Below are positions 27,529 through 36,465 of a DNA stretch of 64,000 nt, one piece after another (position 1 is the first letter of the stretch; every line of letters starts with the position of its first letter). The notes below the pieces were generated by a model. The model saw only the letters and a list, made by a program, of their open reading frames with translations, ran no database searches and had not been told where the DNA came from. Source of the DNA: Bernardetia sp. (GTDB lineage: Bacteria > Bacteroidota > Bacteroidia > Cytophagales > Bernardetiaceae); NCBI GenBank assembly GCA_020630575.1, contig JAHDBD010000013.1:93207-157206 (forward strand). Direction: 5' to 3'. A program made the translations under genes and the position numbers.

Positions 27529-28617
27529 ATGACTATTACTTTCCTAATATTTCTTACACTTTCTCTAATTTTATTTAACACACTTGTTGGTGTGTATATA
27601 GAACGTAAAGTTTCTGCTTTCATACAAGACCGTATTGGTCCTACTGAAACAGGAAAATACGGTCTTTTACAAACGTTTGCTGATGTAATCAAACTACTTT
27701 TTAAAGAAGATATTATTCCTTCTTCTACAAATAAATTCTTATTCAAATTTGCTCCTGTTCTAGTTTTTATGGCTGTTTTTGCAGGTTTTGCGCTTGTTCC
27801 CTTTACAGCAAATTCTGAGACTGAAATGCCTTTAGGTATTTTGATTTGGCTAGGCATTGTAGCTTTAGATGTCATCGGAATTTTGATGGCTGGTTGGGCT
27901 TCTAGCAATAAATTTTCATTGTATGGATCTGTTCGCTCATTGGCTCAAATGGTTTCGTATGAACTTCCTCTAGGACTTTCTATTTTGTGTGTGGTCGTTT
28001 GGAATGGTTCTTTAGATTTACAAGAAATTAGTCAGATACAAGGAATTTTTGCAGAAAAAACGACCTATTTATTTGGCATTTCATTTTTAAATATAGAAAC
28101 TCAAACTATTGGAGGAATTTTGTCTTGGAATATCATTTCAATGCCATTTTTCTTTATTGTCTTTCTAATTTTCTTTATTTCTGGACTTGCACAAGCCAAT
28201 CGAACACCTTTTGACATTCCAGAAGCAGAATCAGAACTTGTAGCAGGTTTTCAAACGGAATATTCAGGAATGCGTTGGGCATTTTTGATGTTGGCTGAAT
28301 ATGGAATGATGCTTTTGATAGGACTTCTGACAAGTATTTTATTTTTTGGAGGTTGGAATAGTCCTTTTCCTAATATTGGGAATTTTGAGTTAGCTAATTA
28401 TACAAGTGGAGAAATTGGACATTTTTCGTCTTATCTATGGTCTTTCTTTTGGCTGATGAGCAAAACTATTATTTTTATGCTTATTCAGATGTGGATTCGT
28501 TGGAGTTTTCCTCGCCTTCGTGTCGACCAACTAATGACAATGTGTTGGAAATATTTACTTCCTTTTTCTTTAGGTATGCTTGTTTTGACAGCTTTTTGGA
28601 AGGTTTTCTTATCATAA
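27529..28617 (+). CDS. nuoH: NADH-quinone oxidoreductase subunit H
   Basis: Complex I membrane subunit at the quinone-site interface, 362 residues with about eight helices. Conserved motifs are ERKVSAFIQDRIGP (25-38) and PFDIPEAESELVAGF (about 226-240), the latter lining the quinone tunnel. The protein looks intact. No other nuo gene lies in the window, so this subunit is encoded apart from the rest of complex I, or the operon is scattered. Confidence 0.96.
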   Translation: MTITFLIFLTLSLILFNTLVGVYIERKVSAFIQDRIGPTETGKYGLLQTFADVIKLLFKEDIIPSSTNKFLFKFAPVLVFMAVFAGFALVPFTANSETEMPLGILIWLGIVALDVIGILMAGWASSNKFSLYGSVRSLAQMVSYELPLGLSILCVVVWNGSLDLQEISQIQGIFAEKTTYLFGISFLNIETQTIGGILSWNIISMPFFFIVFLIFFISGLAQANRTPFDIPEAESELVAGFQTEYSGMRWAFLMLAEYGMMLLIGLLTSILFFGGWNSPFPNIGNFELANYTSGEIGHFSSYLWSFFWLMSKTIIFMLIQMWIRWSFPRLRVDQLMTMCWKYLLPFSLGMLVLTAFWKVFLS

Positions 28618-28635
28618 ATTTCTGTGTGTTGCTCT

Positions 28636-28663
28636 ATGTCGTCGATGAGACATCGAAAACGGC
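28636..28663. repeat. Dispersed hairpin, TCGATG/CATCGA
   Basis: TCGATG (28642-28647), loop AGA, CATCGA (28651-28656), between convergent nuoH and the 260-residue gene. It is related to the copy at 3554-3579. Confidence 0.6.
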
Positions 28664-28685
28664 AAGATAATGATAAAAAATAAAA

Positions 28686-29468
28686 TTATTTTACAATAGA
28701 AAAAAATACATCAATTCCCTCTCCATGATGATTAACAGGTTCTTGATAAACAAACGTTTTAATAAAAGAATAATCAATTTCTTCATTTTTATATTCTTTT
28801 CTAGGAAGATTTGCTAAGACAGGTAAATTTTCTTCTGTTCCTAAATGAGCAATAATTAATTTTATTTTTTTAGTTTCATAAACTCTAATTGAGCTAATAG
28901 CAAAATAAGGAACAGGATATTCTAAATAACTATCATTGAGATAATAATTTTTCTTGTCTTTAAAAACTGCTAAATTATATTTTTTCTTTTGATAATTAAG
29001 ACTTGTTATTTTTGTAAGGCTATCATGCTGCACATTCAGATAATTACAATCTTTCTGAAAATCACAAAAGGACAGATATTTTACTTCAAAAAGTTCGATG
29101 GTAGGATATTCTTTTAAAATCAATTTTACTGCTTTTTCATAGTTTTCACTCAATTCTTTTACATAACTTCTCCCAACTGAATAAGTAGAATCTATGACTT
29201 TTGAAGAAATCAGATTTTGATCCAAATCATATACAGATAAACGAATATCTAAGAAAAAACCTTCTCCAAACTTCATGCTATCAGCTATTTTCAAATTATA
29301 TTTTTTACCAATATCTCTAGCAAATGCTTTTGAAACTTCTACATCAACAGAAATAATCATGTTGCTGTAAGTTCCGACAGGAAATAATTTGAGTTGGTTT
29401 GTATATGGACAAGCAGAAGAAGAAACAAACACAAAAAAGAAAACTATAAGCACAAAAATATTTCTCAT
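28686..29468 (-). CDS. Exported protein of unknown function
   Basis: A 260-residue protein with an N-terminal signal (about 1-20, ending ...SSSACPY, possibly a lipobox-like Ser-Ala-Cys with Cys20). No family recognised. The mature part contains a predicted mixed alpha/beta pattern and many Lys and Tyr. It is convergent with nuoH and shows no obvious functional link to either neighbour. Confidence 0.65.
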   Translation of the reverse strand: MRNIFVLIVFFFVFVSSSACPYTNQLKLFPVGTYSNMIISVDVEVSKAFARDIGKKYNLKIADSMKFGEGFFLDIRLSVYDLDQNLISSKVIDSTYSVGRSYVKELSENYEKAVKLILKEYPTIELFEVKYLSFCDFQKDCNYLNVQHDSLTKITSLNYQKKKYNLAVFKDKKNYYLNDSYLEYPVPYFAISSIRVYETKKIKLIIAHLGTEENLPVLANLPRKEYKNEEIDYSFIKTFVYQEPVNHHGEGIDVFFSIVK

Positions 29469-29502
29469 TTATTTAGTTTTTTTTTTAGAAAATGATAGCA
29501 TA

Positions 29503-29538
29503 AAAAAATCGTTCAAGTAATTACTTAAACGATTTTTT
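29503..29538 (-). terminator. Terminator after gatA (repeat-related)
   Basis: Near-perfect 17-bp stem that differs from 12794-12829 at only two positions. Reading on the minus strand it follows gatA and precedes the 260-residue gene. Confidence 0.8.
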
Positions 29539-29556
29539 AGAAATTCTATTATATGT

Positions 29557-29592
29557 AAACCGTCGTTGAGGTCTGAACCGTCAACGAGGATT
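29557..29592. repeat. Dispersed hairpin, CGTTGA/TCAACG
   Basis: Shares AACCGTC and TTTATAAA flanks with 11494-11529, but the internal words CAACGAGG and CGTTGAGG are reordered. It lies immediately past the gatA stop. Confidence 0.7.
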
Positions 29593-29599
29593 TATAAAT

Positions 29600-31087
29600 T
29601 TACTTCATCATCTCATCAGCAAAAGCCAATAATTTATCTTCTGAAAAATAATCTCCCATTATTTGTAGTCCGATAGGCAAACCTTCTTTGTCTGTTCCGT
29701 TTGGAATAGAAATCGCAGGAATTCCGACCACAGAAGCAGGAACAGTAAATAAATCAGCTAAGTAAAGCTCTACCGTTTCTCCTTCGTATTTTCCAATTTC
29801 AAAAGCTGTTGTAGGTGTTGTTGGAGAGATAATGAAATCATATTTTGTAAATAATTCCTTCATTGCTTCTTGTATTTTACGTCTTACTTTTTGTGCTTTC
29901 GTAAAATAAGCATCGTAATAACTTGCGCTCAAAACAAATGTTCCTAACATAATTCTGCGCTTGACTTCCTTACCAAAACCTTCTGTACGTGTTTTTTTGT
30001 ACATAGATTCCAAATCCGTAACATTCGGACTACGGAAACCATAACGAACGCCATCATATCTTGACAAGTTTGTACTTGCTTCTGCCGTAATCAAAATATA
30101 ATACGTCGGTAAAGCATATTTTAAAAGAGAAAAATCTACTTCTTCTACTTCGTATCCTTCGCTTTTTAGCTTTTCAATTTTGGCAATCGTTGCAGCTTTT
30201 ATTTCTTCGCTTAATCCTTCAGAATGCAAAGTTTCTTTGATATAAGCTATTTTTGGCTTTTTATTACTTTCTGAGTCTTGCTTTAATAATTCTGAGTATT
30301 TTGGCACTTCTCTTTGAGAAACTGTACTGTCATTATCATCTTTTCCAGCAATAACTTCTAGTGTAATAGCAACATCAGCAGCATTATTTGCAAAAATTCC
30401 GATGCTATCAAACGATGATGCAAAGGCAATCAGACCATAACGAGAAATACGTGAATACGTCGGTTTCAGACCAACAATTCCACAAAAAGCAGCAGGTTGG
30501 CGCACCGAACCACCTGTATCAGAACCCAAAGAAACCATACACATTCCTGCCTGAACTGCCACAGCAGAACCTCCAGAACTTCCTCCCGGAACTCGGTTTT
30601 TACCAATTTCATTTTTTACAGCTCCAAAAGCAGAATTTTCATTGGAAGAACCCATCGCAAATTCGTCACAGTTTTGGCGACCAATAACGATAGCATCTTC
30701 TTTCAAAAGACGTTCTACGGCTGTTCCATCAAACTGAGATTCAAAACCTTCTAGCATTTTTGATGCTGCGCCTAATTTGTGGTCTTTATGACACAAAACA
30801 TCTTTCAATCCGACAATCATTCCAGCTAGTTTTCCTGCTGTTCCGTTTTGGATTTTTTCATCGACAAGTTTTGCCTGTGCTTTAGCTTCTTTATCATAAA
30901 CTTCTAAAAAAGCATTCAAAGAAGGATTTTTTTCGTGGATGACTTTCAAATAATGTTCTACCAATTCTACACAAGTAAGAGTTTTGTTTTGAATGGCTTT
31001 TTGGACAGAAGCAAAGGAATCTATATGAGTTTCTAATGTAGTATTCAATGGAATTTCTTTAAAAATTAGTATTTCTCGTTCAAGCAT
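29600..31087 (-). CDS. gatA: Asp-tRNA(Asn)/Glu-tRNA(Gln) amidotransferase subunit A
   Basis: Amidase subunit that supplies ammonia for transamidating misacylated tRNA, 495 residues. The amidase-signature triad is visible: Lys95 in VGLKD, the cis-serine region VPGGSSGGSA (about 165-174) and GSDTGGSVRQPAAFCG (about 190-205). C-terminal GIPAISIPNGTDKEGLPIGLQ is conserved. The start is uncertain: the ATG at 31087 lies inside a repeat element, and a TTG 39 bases later gives an N-terminus closer to the usual family length. gatB and gatC are not in the window. Confidence 0.93.
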   Translation of the reverse strand: MLEREILIFKEIPLNTTLETHIDSFASVQKAIQNKTLTCVELVEHYLKVIHEKNPSLNAFLEVYDKEAKAQAKLVDEKIQNGTAGKLAGMIVGLKDVLCHKDHKLGAASKMLEGFESQFDGTAVERLLKEDAIVIGRQNCDEFAMGSSNENSAFGAVKNEIGKNRVPGGSSGGSAVAVQAGMCMVSLGSDTGGSVRQPAAFCGIVGLKPTYSRISRYGLIAFASSFDSIGIFANNAADVAITLEVIAGKDDNDSTVSQREVPKYSELLKQDSESNKKPKIAYIKETLHSEGLSEEIKAATIAKIEKLKSEGYEVEEVDFSLLKYALPTYYILITAEASTNLSRYDGVRYGFRSPNVTDLESMYKKTRTEGFGKEVKRRIMLGTFVLSASYYDAYFTKAQKVRRKIQEAMKELFTKYDFIISPTTPTTAFEIGKYEGETVELYLADLFTVPASVVGIPAISIPNGTDKEGLPIGLQIMGDYFSEDKLLAFADEMMK

Positions 31088-31163
31088 TTGCTTGGACGCT
31101 ATTTTTTGTAAGCATAATGCTTACGAAAGAATAAGTACAAGATAGAATCTTGCACTAGATAAA
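31077..31163. repeat. Triple-hairpin dispersed repeat, copy 2
   Basis: CAAGCA-TT-TGCTTG (31081-31094), GTAAGCAT-A-ATGCTTAC (31108-31124), and AGT-a-CAAGAT-aga-ATCTTG-c-ACT (31134-31156). Same order and spacing as 6766-6854. The outer pair of the third hairpin is AGT/ACT here and AGC/GCT there, a compensating change. Confidence 0.85.
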
Positions 31164-31255
31164 TCATTTATAAAACAAAAATACGAAGGAAAACATAGAA
31201 TTTACAAAATTCTGCTCGTTTTCTTTCGTATTTATTTATATTCTAATTTTTTGTA

Positions 31256-31273
31256 ACAGACTAGGAAGTCTGT
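31256..31273. repeat. Dispersed hairpin, ACAGACT subfamily
   Basis: ACAGACT-AGGA-AGTCTGT. Its reverse complement equals the core of the unit at 6228-6247, 18 of 18 bases. It sits just past the tatA stop codon. Confidence 0.8.
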
Positions 31274-31282
31274 TTTACATTT

Positions 31283-31504
31283 TTATGCATCTTTTTTCGT
31301 TGTAGAAACGTCTTCTTTTTTACTTTCTGATTCTATTGAGTTGCGTACTTCGCTGGTTGCATCTTTGAACTCACGAATTCCACGACCTACTCCACGAGCA
31401 AGTTCAGGAATGCGCTTTGCGCCAAAGAAGACAAGGACGATAAGCATAATAAGAGCAATTTCCCAAGCTCCAAGTCCACCGATGAAAAGAAGTGTATTTA
31501 ACAT
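31283..31504 (-). CDS. tatA: Twin-arginine translocase subunit TatA/E
   Basis: Short protein of 73 residues: one N-terminal helix (about 8-26, GAWEIALIMLIVLVFFGAKR), the conserved FGAKRIPELARGVGRG hinge and amphipathic helix, then a charged tail rich in Lys, Glu and Ser. It forms the pore-related subunit of the Tat pathway. tatC is not seen nearby. A -7 element is at 31548-31555. Confidence 0.95.
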   Translation of the reverse strand: MLNTLLFIGGLGAWEIALIMLIVLVFFGAKRIPELARGVGRGIREFKDATSEVRNSIESESKKEDVSTTKKDA

Positions 31505-31547
31505 AGTTGATTGATTTAAAAGGTTCTGATAAACAGATTTGATACTG

Positions 31548-31555
31548 CAAAAATA
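31548..31555 (-). promoter_or_regulatory. Possible -7 element of tatA
   Basis: The minus strand reads TATTTTTG, matching TAnnTTTG, 44 bases before the start codon. Confidence 0.45.
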
Positions 31556-31628
31556 CAGTTTTTTTGATAAAAAAAGAATTTCTGATGACTTTGATACAAA
31601 TATTTAAGAGAAGTTTTATTTATTTTCT

Positions 31629-32636
31629 CTACTTCTGCCTTTCCTGTATTTGCATCAAAAACTGTTTCAAAAATTGTTTTTGATTTTCATGTCTGACAGA
31701 AAGATTTTCTAAAGTTTGATAAGCCTTCTCAAAATATTCATTCATTTTATCTTCTGTGAACGTTCTTATATTCAGATTGTTATAAATTTGAGTAACTGAT
31801 TTTACTTTTTCGGCTTCATCAAAATCTGTTTTATTAATCCAATTTTGAAGGTCGTTCTTTCCAGCTTCTTTTTCTTTTTGTAAAGCCGTTAGCATCAAAT
31901 AAGTTTTTTTATTTTCTGTAATGTCTCCTCCTACTCGTTTTCCAAATGTTTTTGGGTCTGCATAGACATCCAAAATATCGTCGTGAAGTTGAAAACCAAT
32001 TCCTGCCGAAATGCCTACTTCTCTAAGTTGCTGTGCTTCAAAAGGTTTTGCACCTCCCAAAATTGCTCCTAATTCAAGAGAAAAACCTAACAAAACGGCT
32101 GTTTTTAGTTTTATCATTTCTAAATACTCTTCTATCTCTACGTCATTACGACTTTCAAATTCCATATCAAATTGCTGTCCTTCACAAACTCCAATCGCAC
32201 ACGCATTGAAAAGCTGCAAAACAGAATGAAATTTATCAGAAGGAATAGACTCTCCAAACCATTGATAGGTTTTGATTAGCATCAAATCGCCTGACAAAAG
32301 AGCTGTGTTTTCATTCCATTTTTCGTGCGCTGTGGGTTGTCCTCTACGAATTGGAGCATTGTCCATAATGTCATCATGTAATAACGTGAAATTATGAAAA
32401 ACCTCTGTTACAATCGCAGGTGCAACGGCATTTTTCCATTCCGAGTCATACAAAGAATATCCCAAAAGAACGAGCAAAGGACGCATTCTTTTTCCACCCA
32501 ATGACATAATATATTCGATAGGTGCGTACAAATCGGCTGGTTTGCCTTCTGTGTTTAGGTTTTTGATATGAGTTTCAAGAGCTTTTTGAGCTTCTTGTAG
32601 TGAGAATGTAGGATTGATAGTAGTTTCTTGTGGCAT
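31629..32636 (-). CDS. Polyprenyl synthetase family protein
   Basis: Trans-isoprenyl diphosphate synthase of 335 residues. It has GGKRMRP (48-54), the first aspartate-rich motif DDIMD (88-92) with RRGQPTAH downstream, and the second motif DDILD (about 218-222) in FQLHDDILDV. The residue at position 4 before the first motif is a large aromatic (FTLLHDD), which fits a short-chain farnesyl or geranylgeranyl product. Product length is not fixed by this alone. Likely supplies quinone, carotenoid or cell-wall lipid precursors. Confidence 0.93.
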   Translation of the reverse strand: MPQETTINPTFSLQEAQKALETHIKNLNTEGKPADLYAPIEYIMSLGGKRMRPLLVLLGYSLYDSEWKNAVAPAIVTEVFHNFTLLHDDIMDNAPIRRGQPTAHEKWNENTALLSGDLMLIKTYQWFGESIPSDKFHSVLQLFNACAIGVCEGQQFDMEFESRNDVEIEEYLEMIKLKTAVLLGFSLELGAILGGAKPFEAQQLREVGISAGIGFQLHDDILDVYADPKTFGKRVGGDITENKKTYLMLTALQKEKEAGKNDLQNWINKTDFDEAEKVKSVTQIYNNLNIRTFTEDKMNEYFEKAYQTLENLSVRHENQKQFLKQFLMQIQERQK

Positions 32637-32652
32637 AAATGGTAATTTATTT

Positions 32653-32690
32653 TGTTGTCAGTGTCGCTACTCTAAAACATCAACAACAGA
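32653..32690. repeat. Degenerate dispersed hairpin
   Basis: Partly paired copy with TGTTGTCAGTGTCG and ACATCAACAACAG, related in wording to 3554-3579 and 6861-6889. Confidence 0.35.
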
Positions 32691-32704
32691 GGAGAGTTTT
32701 TAAT

Positions 32705-32736
32705 AACCAAATATAGATAAGTAAATTTGAGTTTCC
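32705..32736 (-). promoter_or_regulatory. Probable promoter of the polyprenyl synthase gene
   Basis: The minus strand has a TTG at 32736-32734, a 21-base spacer, and TATATTTG at 32712-32705, fitting the group's pattern. Confidence 0.55.
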
Positions 32737-32848
32737 CAATTTTGTAATTATAGACACAAAAAAATAGTATAGAATTTCAAAATAATTGAAATTCTATATT
32801 ATTTTTAAACTTTTTGAAATAAGTTAAATGACAAAATTTTTCATAAAT

Positions 32849-33157
32849 TTATTCTACTAAAGAATCTGCTATTTGTTGTACTTCTTCGCTAGAAAGTTTT
32901 GTATTCTTAGCTACCATTTCAACTGAAATGTCATCTAAAAGAAAGTTTTTAGCAATCTCTCTTGAAATATCATTTCCAAATTTCGTTTTTTCTTTTGATT
33001 GTTCTTGTGCAAAATCAACAAAATGTTTATTGTCTTTATAAATTTTCTCTTTTTCTTGGTATAAAGAACGCTGCTCGTCTGATAGACTTTCCATTTCTTC
33101 TTTGCTCAAAAGAACAAAATCATTCATATATTCTATAAGTTGGTTTATCGAATCCAT
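32849..33157 (-). CDS. Small acidic protein, Rpn-like C-terminal tail
   Basis: A 102-residue cytoplasmic protein, mostly helical and charged. The last third (EIAKNFLLDDISVEMVAKNTKLSSEEVQQIA) resembles the C-terminal helical tail that follows the nuclease domain in Rpn/PD-(D/E)XK transposase-like proteins, but the catalytic part is absent. It may be a separated tail or a convergent helix-turn-helix-like segment. No functional link to neighbours is visible. Confidence 0.6.
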   Translation of the reverse strand: MDSINQLIEYMNDFVLLSKEEMESLSDEQRSLYQEKEKIYKDNKHFVDFAQEQSKEKTKFGNDISREIAKNFLLDDISVEMVAKNTKLSSEEVQQIADSLVE

Positions 33158-33314
33158 ATTTTTTATTTATTTTAGTAGATGTTTTTTAATCTTTCTTTAA
33201 CAAATAAACCATAAATTACAAATATTGTTTGAATTTAGCTAATTAAATTAGCAATTCATTTATAAACCCAAAATACTAATCTATGAAAAGGTGTGCCTTT
33301 TCATTATAATGAAT

Positions 33315-36299
33315 TTACTTCAAAATATCAGCAATATCATTTTTAGAAAGCGTTTTGACAAAACTAGATTCTGTTGTAATCAAATCTTGTGAAAGTGCGA
33401 TTTTTTGTTGTTGTAAAGCTAGTATTTTTTCTTCCACTGAATTCTGAGTAATGAATTTATAAATAAAAACTCTGTTTTCTTGTCCAATTCGGTGCGCTCT
33501 ATCTACGGCCTGCGCTTCAATAGCAGGATTCCACCAAGGGTCTAACATAAAAACATAATCGGCAGCAGTCAAGTTTAAACCAACTCCACCAGCTTTTAGA
33601 GACAATAAAAACACTTTGATATTCTCATTGTTTTGAAAGTTCTCAACTTCGGCTTTTCGGTCTTTTGTTCCTCCATCAAGATATGAATACTTAACTTTTT
33701 CTTTGTCTAATTCTTTTCTAACTAAAGTCAAATGCCTTACAAACTGACTAAAAATGAGAACTTTGTGTCCTTCACTCAAAACAGATTTTAGTTTTTCCCA
33801 CAAATCAGAAAATTTACCTGAATCCCCTTCATAATCTGGATCAACCATTTTTGGATGGTTGGCAAGTTGTCGCAAACGTGTAAGCCCTTGCAAAAGCATA
33901 ATTTGAGATTTTGCCATTCCTTGCAATTCGATATGCTTCAAAATTTCATTTCTGTAATACGATTTTGCTTCTTCATAGACTTTTTCTTGCGATTTACTCA
34001 TTTCCACATAAATGATATTTTCTACTTTTGGAGGCAATTCTGTTGCAACTTGATTTTTGGTTCTTCGAAGAATAAAAGGCTTTATAATCGTCTGTAATTT
34101 TCTAGCTTTATCGACATCACTTTGCTTTTCTATCGGAATTTGATAATGCGTTTTGAAGAATTTTTGATTGCCCAAAAGTCCACCATTTACAAAAGACATT
34201 TGCGACCACAAATCAAGCGTAGAGTTTTCAATCGGAGTTCCTGTCAAGATAAGTTTAAAACGAGATTTTAAAGTTTTGACAGCTTTTGAAATTGCCGAAG
34301 TCGGATTTTTTATGGCTTGAGACTCGTCTAAAATTACATAATTAAAATAAAATTCATTCAAAATATCAGCGTCAATTCGCATCGTTCCATAAGAAGTCAG
34401 AATTACATCATACTTTGGAAAATAAGTCGTAATATCTTTATTTCGGTCTGTTCCTGTATAACGCCAAACCTTCAAATCAGGCGCAAATTTTTTGGCTTCG
34501 ACAGCCCAGTTGTATAAAAGTGAAGTCGGCATTATTAATAATGAAGGAGCAACTTCTCCCTCTTTTTCCTTTTGTGCTTGAAGCAAAGCGAGTGTTTGAA
34601 CCGTTTTTCCAAGTCCCATATCATCAGCCAAACAACCTCCAAAATTAAATTCTTGCAAAAAACGAAGCCAATTATAACCAGCCTTTTGATAGGGACGAAG
34701 TTGTCCTTTAAAGCCTTTTGGAAGTTCAAAGTCTTCTATTTCTCCAAAATTATCAGCATCGTATAATTTTTGAAGTTTTCGGTTCATTGTTACGTTGGCA
34801 AGATTTCCTTGTTCTAAGTTTTGAACTAATGCCAAATGGTGCTTTTTGAGCGCAAATTTATCTTCTTTCGACTGCATAAACTCAAAAAGTTCGCTATATT
34901 CTGTAAACCATTCTTCAGGAATAACGGCAATTTCACCATTAGGAAGTGTAAATTCACGTTGCCCTTTCAAAATATACTGACGAATTTGCATAAACGGAAT
35001 TTGATATTCTCCGAAAAATACTTTTGCATTAATATCAAACCAATCTTTATTTTCATTGATTGCAATACTAATTTGAGATTTTCCAATGAAATAATTTTTT
35101 CCTTCTTCGCTTTGATGCTGTTTTAATTCTACTCCTAATTCTTGTAAAATAGTTTCATTTTTGGTTATCCAAGAAAAAGCCTTTGCACGAGAAAGCGTAA
35201 TTTTTCCTTTTTGAATAGGCAAACCTAATTCTTTGAGTTTTGAAATAACAGCTTTTTCTAATAGAACTTGTCTAATAAACTTTGTGAAAATAAATTTATC
35301 TTCATTATTCTCAAAAACCACATGACTATTTTGATTTTCATTCAATTCTGAAACTTTGTAAACTTCATCATTGTATCTAAAATTGAGTTCGAAAACGACT
35401 GTGTTTTCACTCTCATTCTGATTTGCCTTTGTAGAAACAGGCGTATCAAAAAGTGATTGTGTAGAAGAAGACAAAATTTTGAAATGCAATTCTGCTTGTG
35501 GGTCGTTTCTTTTAGTAATTATTTCAAAACCTACTGGAATGACATGGTAGGATGAAATTAAAGAAGCCACAAATTTTTTATAATACGTTTCTTCAACGCT
35601 TTTATTGACTAAAATAAATTTTTTGCGTAAAAAAGGCTTTAGTTTTGCACCTTCTAAAGGTCTATCAAAATGATATAAAATATTTTTATGTAACAGCCAA
35701 GCAGGAGAATTACAGACAATTTTGGCATCTGACTGACGAAATTCTATCGTTTTTTCATTGTGCCGAATGGTCGGATAATATTGTGTATTCTCTGGGTTTT
35801 TATAAACATGAAAGAGAATCGTTGCAGGGATTTTTGGGATTTCGATAAATTCTCCTGTTGGTGTTCCATCTCTTTGCATCGTATAGACGAGCTTATTTTT
35901 TTCTAAAAGAAGATTCAGAATTTTTATTTTTTTACCTTCTACATAGTCTTCAATAAGTTTTTGAGTGACTTTATCTCCTTTTTCCTCGTCATAAATTTTA
36001 TCTACAAAGTCGAAAATAGTTAGTTTTTTGCCACTCTTTCCTACTTTAGAAGAAACATTACTAAATTTTTTGATAATGGCATCTTGCTGAATCGAATCCA
36101 TTAGTTTTATCAATTCATAATCTGACTCTGAAAGTCCATTATCAAACTCATGAGCATTGCGAGAAGAAATATTTTGATATTTTAGTGTCAGTTTTCCCTG
36201 TCGAACTTGCACTACAAAAGACTCAAACAAACAACCCAAAAATTGATGTTCATACAGCGAATAAACGACTTTAAAAGATTCGTTAGGCGAAACATTCAT
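33315..36299 (-). CDS. SNF2 family DEAD/DEAH-box helicase
   Basis: Swi2/Snf2-type DNA translocase of 994 residues from the ATG at 36299 (an in-frame TTG 9 bases earlier is less likely). The N-terminal half has no named domain that I recognise. The ATPase core begins near 540: ADDMGLGKTVQT (Walker A, about 560), ILDESQAIKNP (motif II, about 655) and LTGTPIENS. The second RecA lobe has VLIFSQF and RAHRIGQENRVF (motif VI, near 940). Bacterial members associate with transcription or repair; this one is alone with no methylase, nuclease or other defence gene beside it, so a housekeeping role is more likely. Confidence 0.93.
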   Translation of the reverse strand: MNVSPNESFKVVYSLYEHQFLGCLFESFVVQVRQGKLTLKYQNISSRNAHEFDNGLSESDYELIKLMDSIQQDAIIKKFSNVSSKVGKSGKKLTIFDFVDKIYDEEKGDKVTQKLIEDYVEGKKIKILNLLLEKNKLVYTMQRDGTPTGEFIEIPKIPATILFHVYKNPENTQYYPTIRHNEKTIEFRQSDAKIVCNSPAWLLHKNILYHFDRPLEGAKLKPFLRKKFILVNKSVEETYYKKFVASLISSYHVIPVGFEIITKRNDPQAELHFKILSSSTQSLFDTPVSTKANQNESENTVVFELNFRYNDEVYKVSELNENQNSHVVFENNEDKFIFTKFIRQVLLEKAVISKLKELGLPIQKGKITLSRAKAFSWITKNETILQELGVELKQHQSEEGKNYFIGKSQISIAINENKDWFDINAKVFFGEYQIPFMQIRQYILKGQREFTLPNGEIAVIPEEWFTEYSELFEFMQSKEDKFALKKHHLALVQNLEQGNLANVTMNRKLQKLYDADNFGEIEDFELPKGFKGQLRPYQKAGYNWLRFLQEFNFGGCLADDMGLGKTVQTLALLQAQKEKEGEVAPSLLIMPTSLLYNWAVEAKKFAPDLKVWRYTGTDRNKDITTYFPKYDVILTSYGTMRIDADILNEFYFNYVILDESQAIKNPTSAISKAVKTLKSRFKLILTGTPIENSTLDLWSQMSFVNGGLLGNQKFFKTHYQIPIEKQSDVDKARKLQTIIKPFILRRTKNQVATELPPKVENIIYVEMSKSQEKVYEEAKSYYRNEILKHIELQGMAKSQIMLLQGLTRLRQLANHPKMVDPDYEGDSGKFSDLWEKLKSVLSEGHKVLIFSQFVRHLTLVRKELDKEKVKYSYLDGGTKDRKAEVENFQNNENIKVFLLSLKAGGVGLNLTAADYVFMLDPWWNPAIEAQAVDRAHRIGQENRVFIYKFITQNSVEEKILALQQQKIALSQDLITTESSFVKTLSKNDIADILK

Positions 36300-36368
36300 A
36301 AGTAACAAGAAATAAAACGATATACAGCAAACTAAAAATTAGTTCCTCTTTTAGATTTAAGACAACTT

Positions 36369-36376
36369 CAAAAATA
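36369..36376 (-). promoter_or_regulatory. Possible -7 element of the SNF2 helicase gene
   Basis: The minus strand reads TATTTTTG, about 70 bases before the start codon. Confidence 0.35.
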
Positions 36377-36465
36377 CGGATTTTTTTTGAGTTTGGAAAT
36401 TGCTTCTAAGTAAGAAAAGTTAAACTAAAATATTTCAATTAAGCTGATTTCTCCCTCATAGTTAT

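Noticed and set aside
30388..30754. Two plus-strand frames inside gatA
   Set aside because: Both are antisense shadows of a conserved amidase.
33315..36299. SNF2 helicase as part of a defence island (DISARM-like)
   Set aside because: No methyltransferase, nuclease or other defence component lies beside it; neighbours are housekeeping genes.
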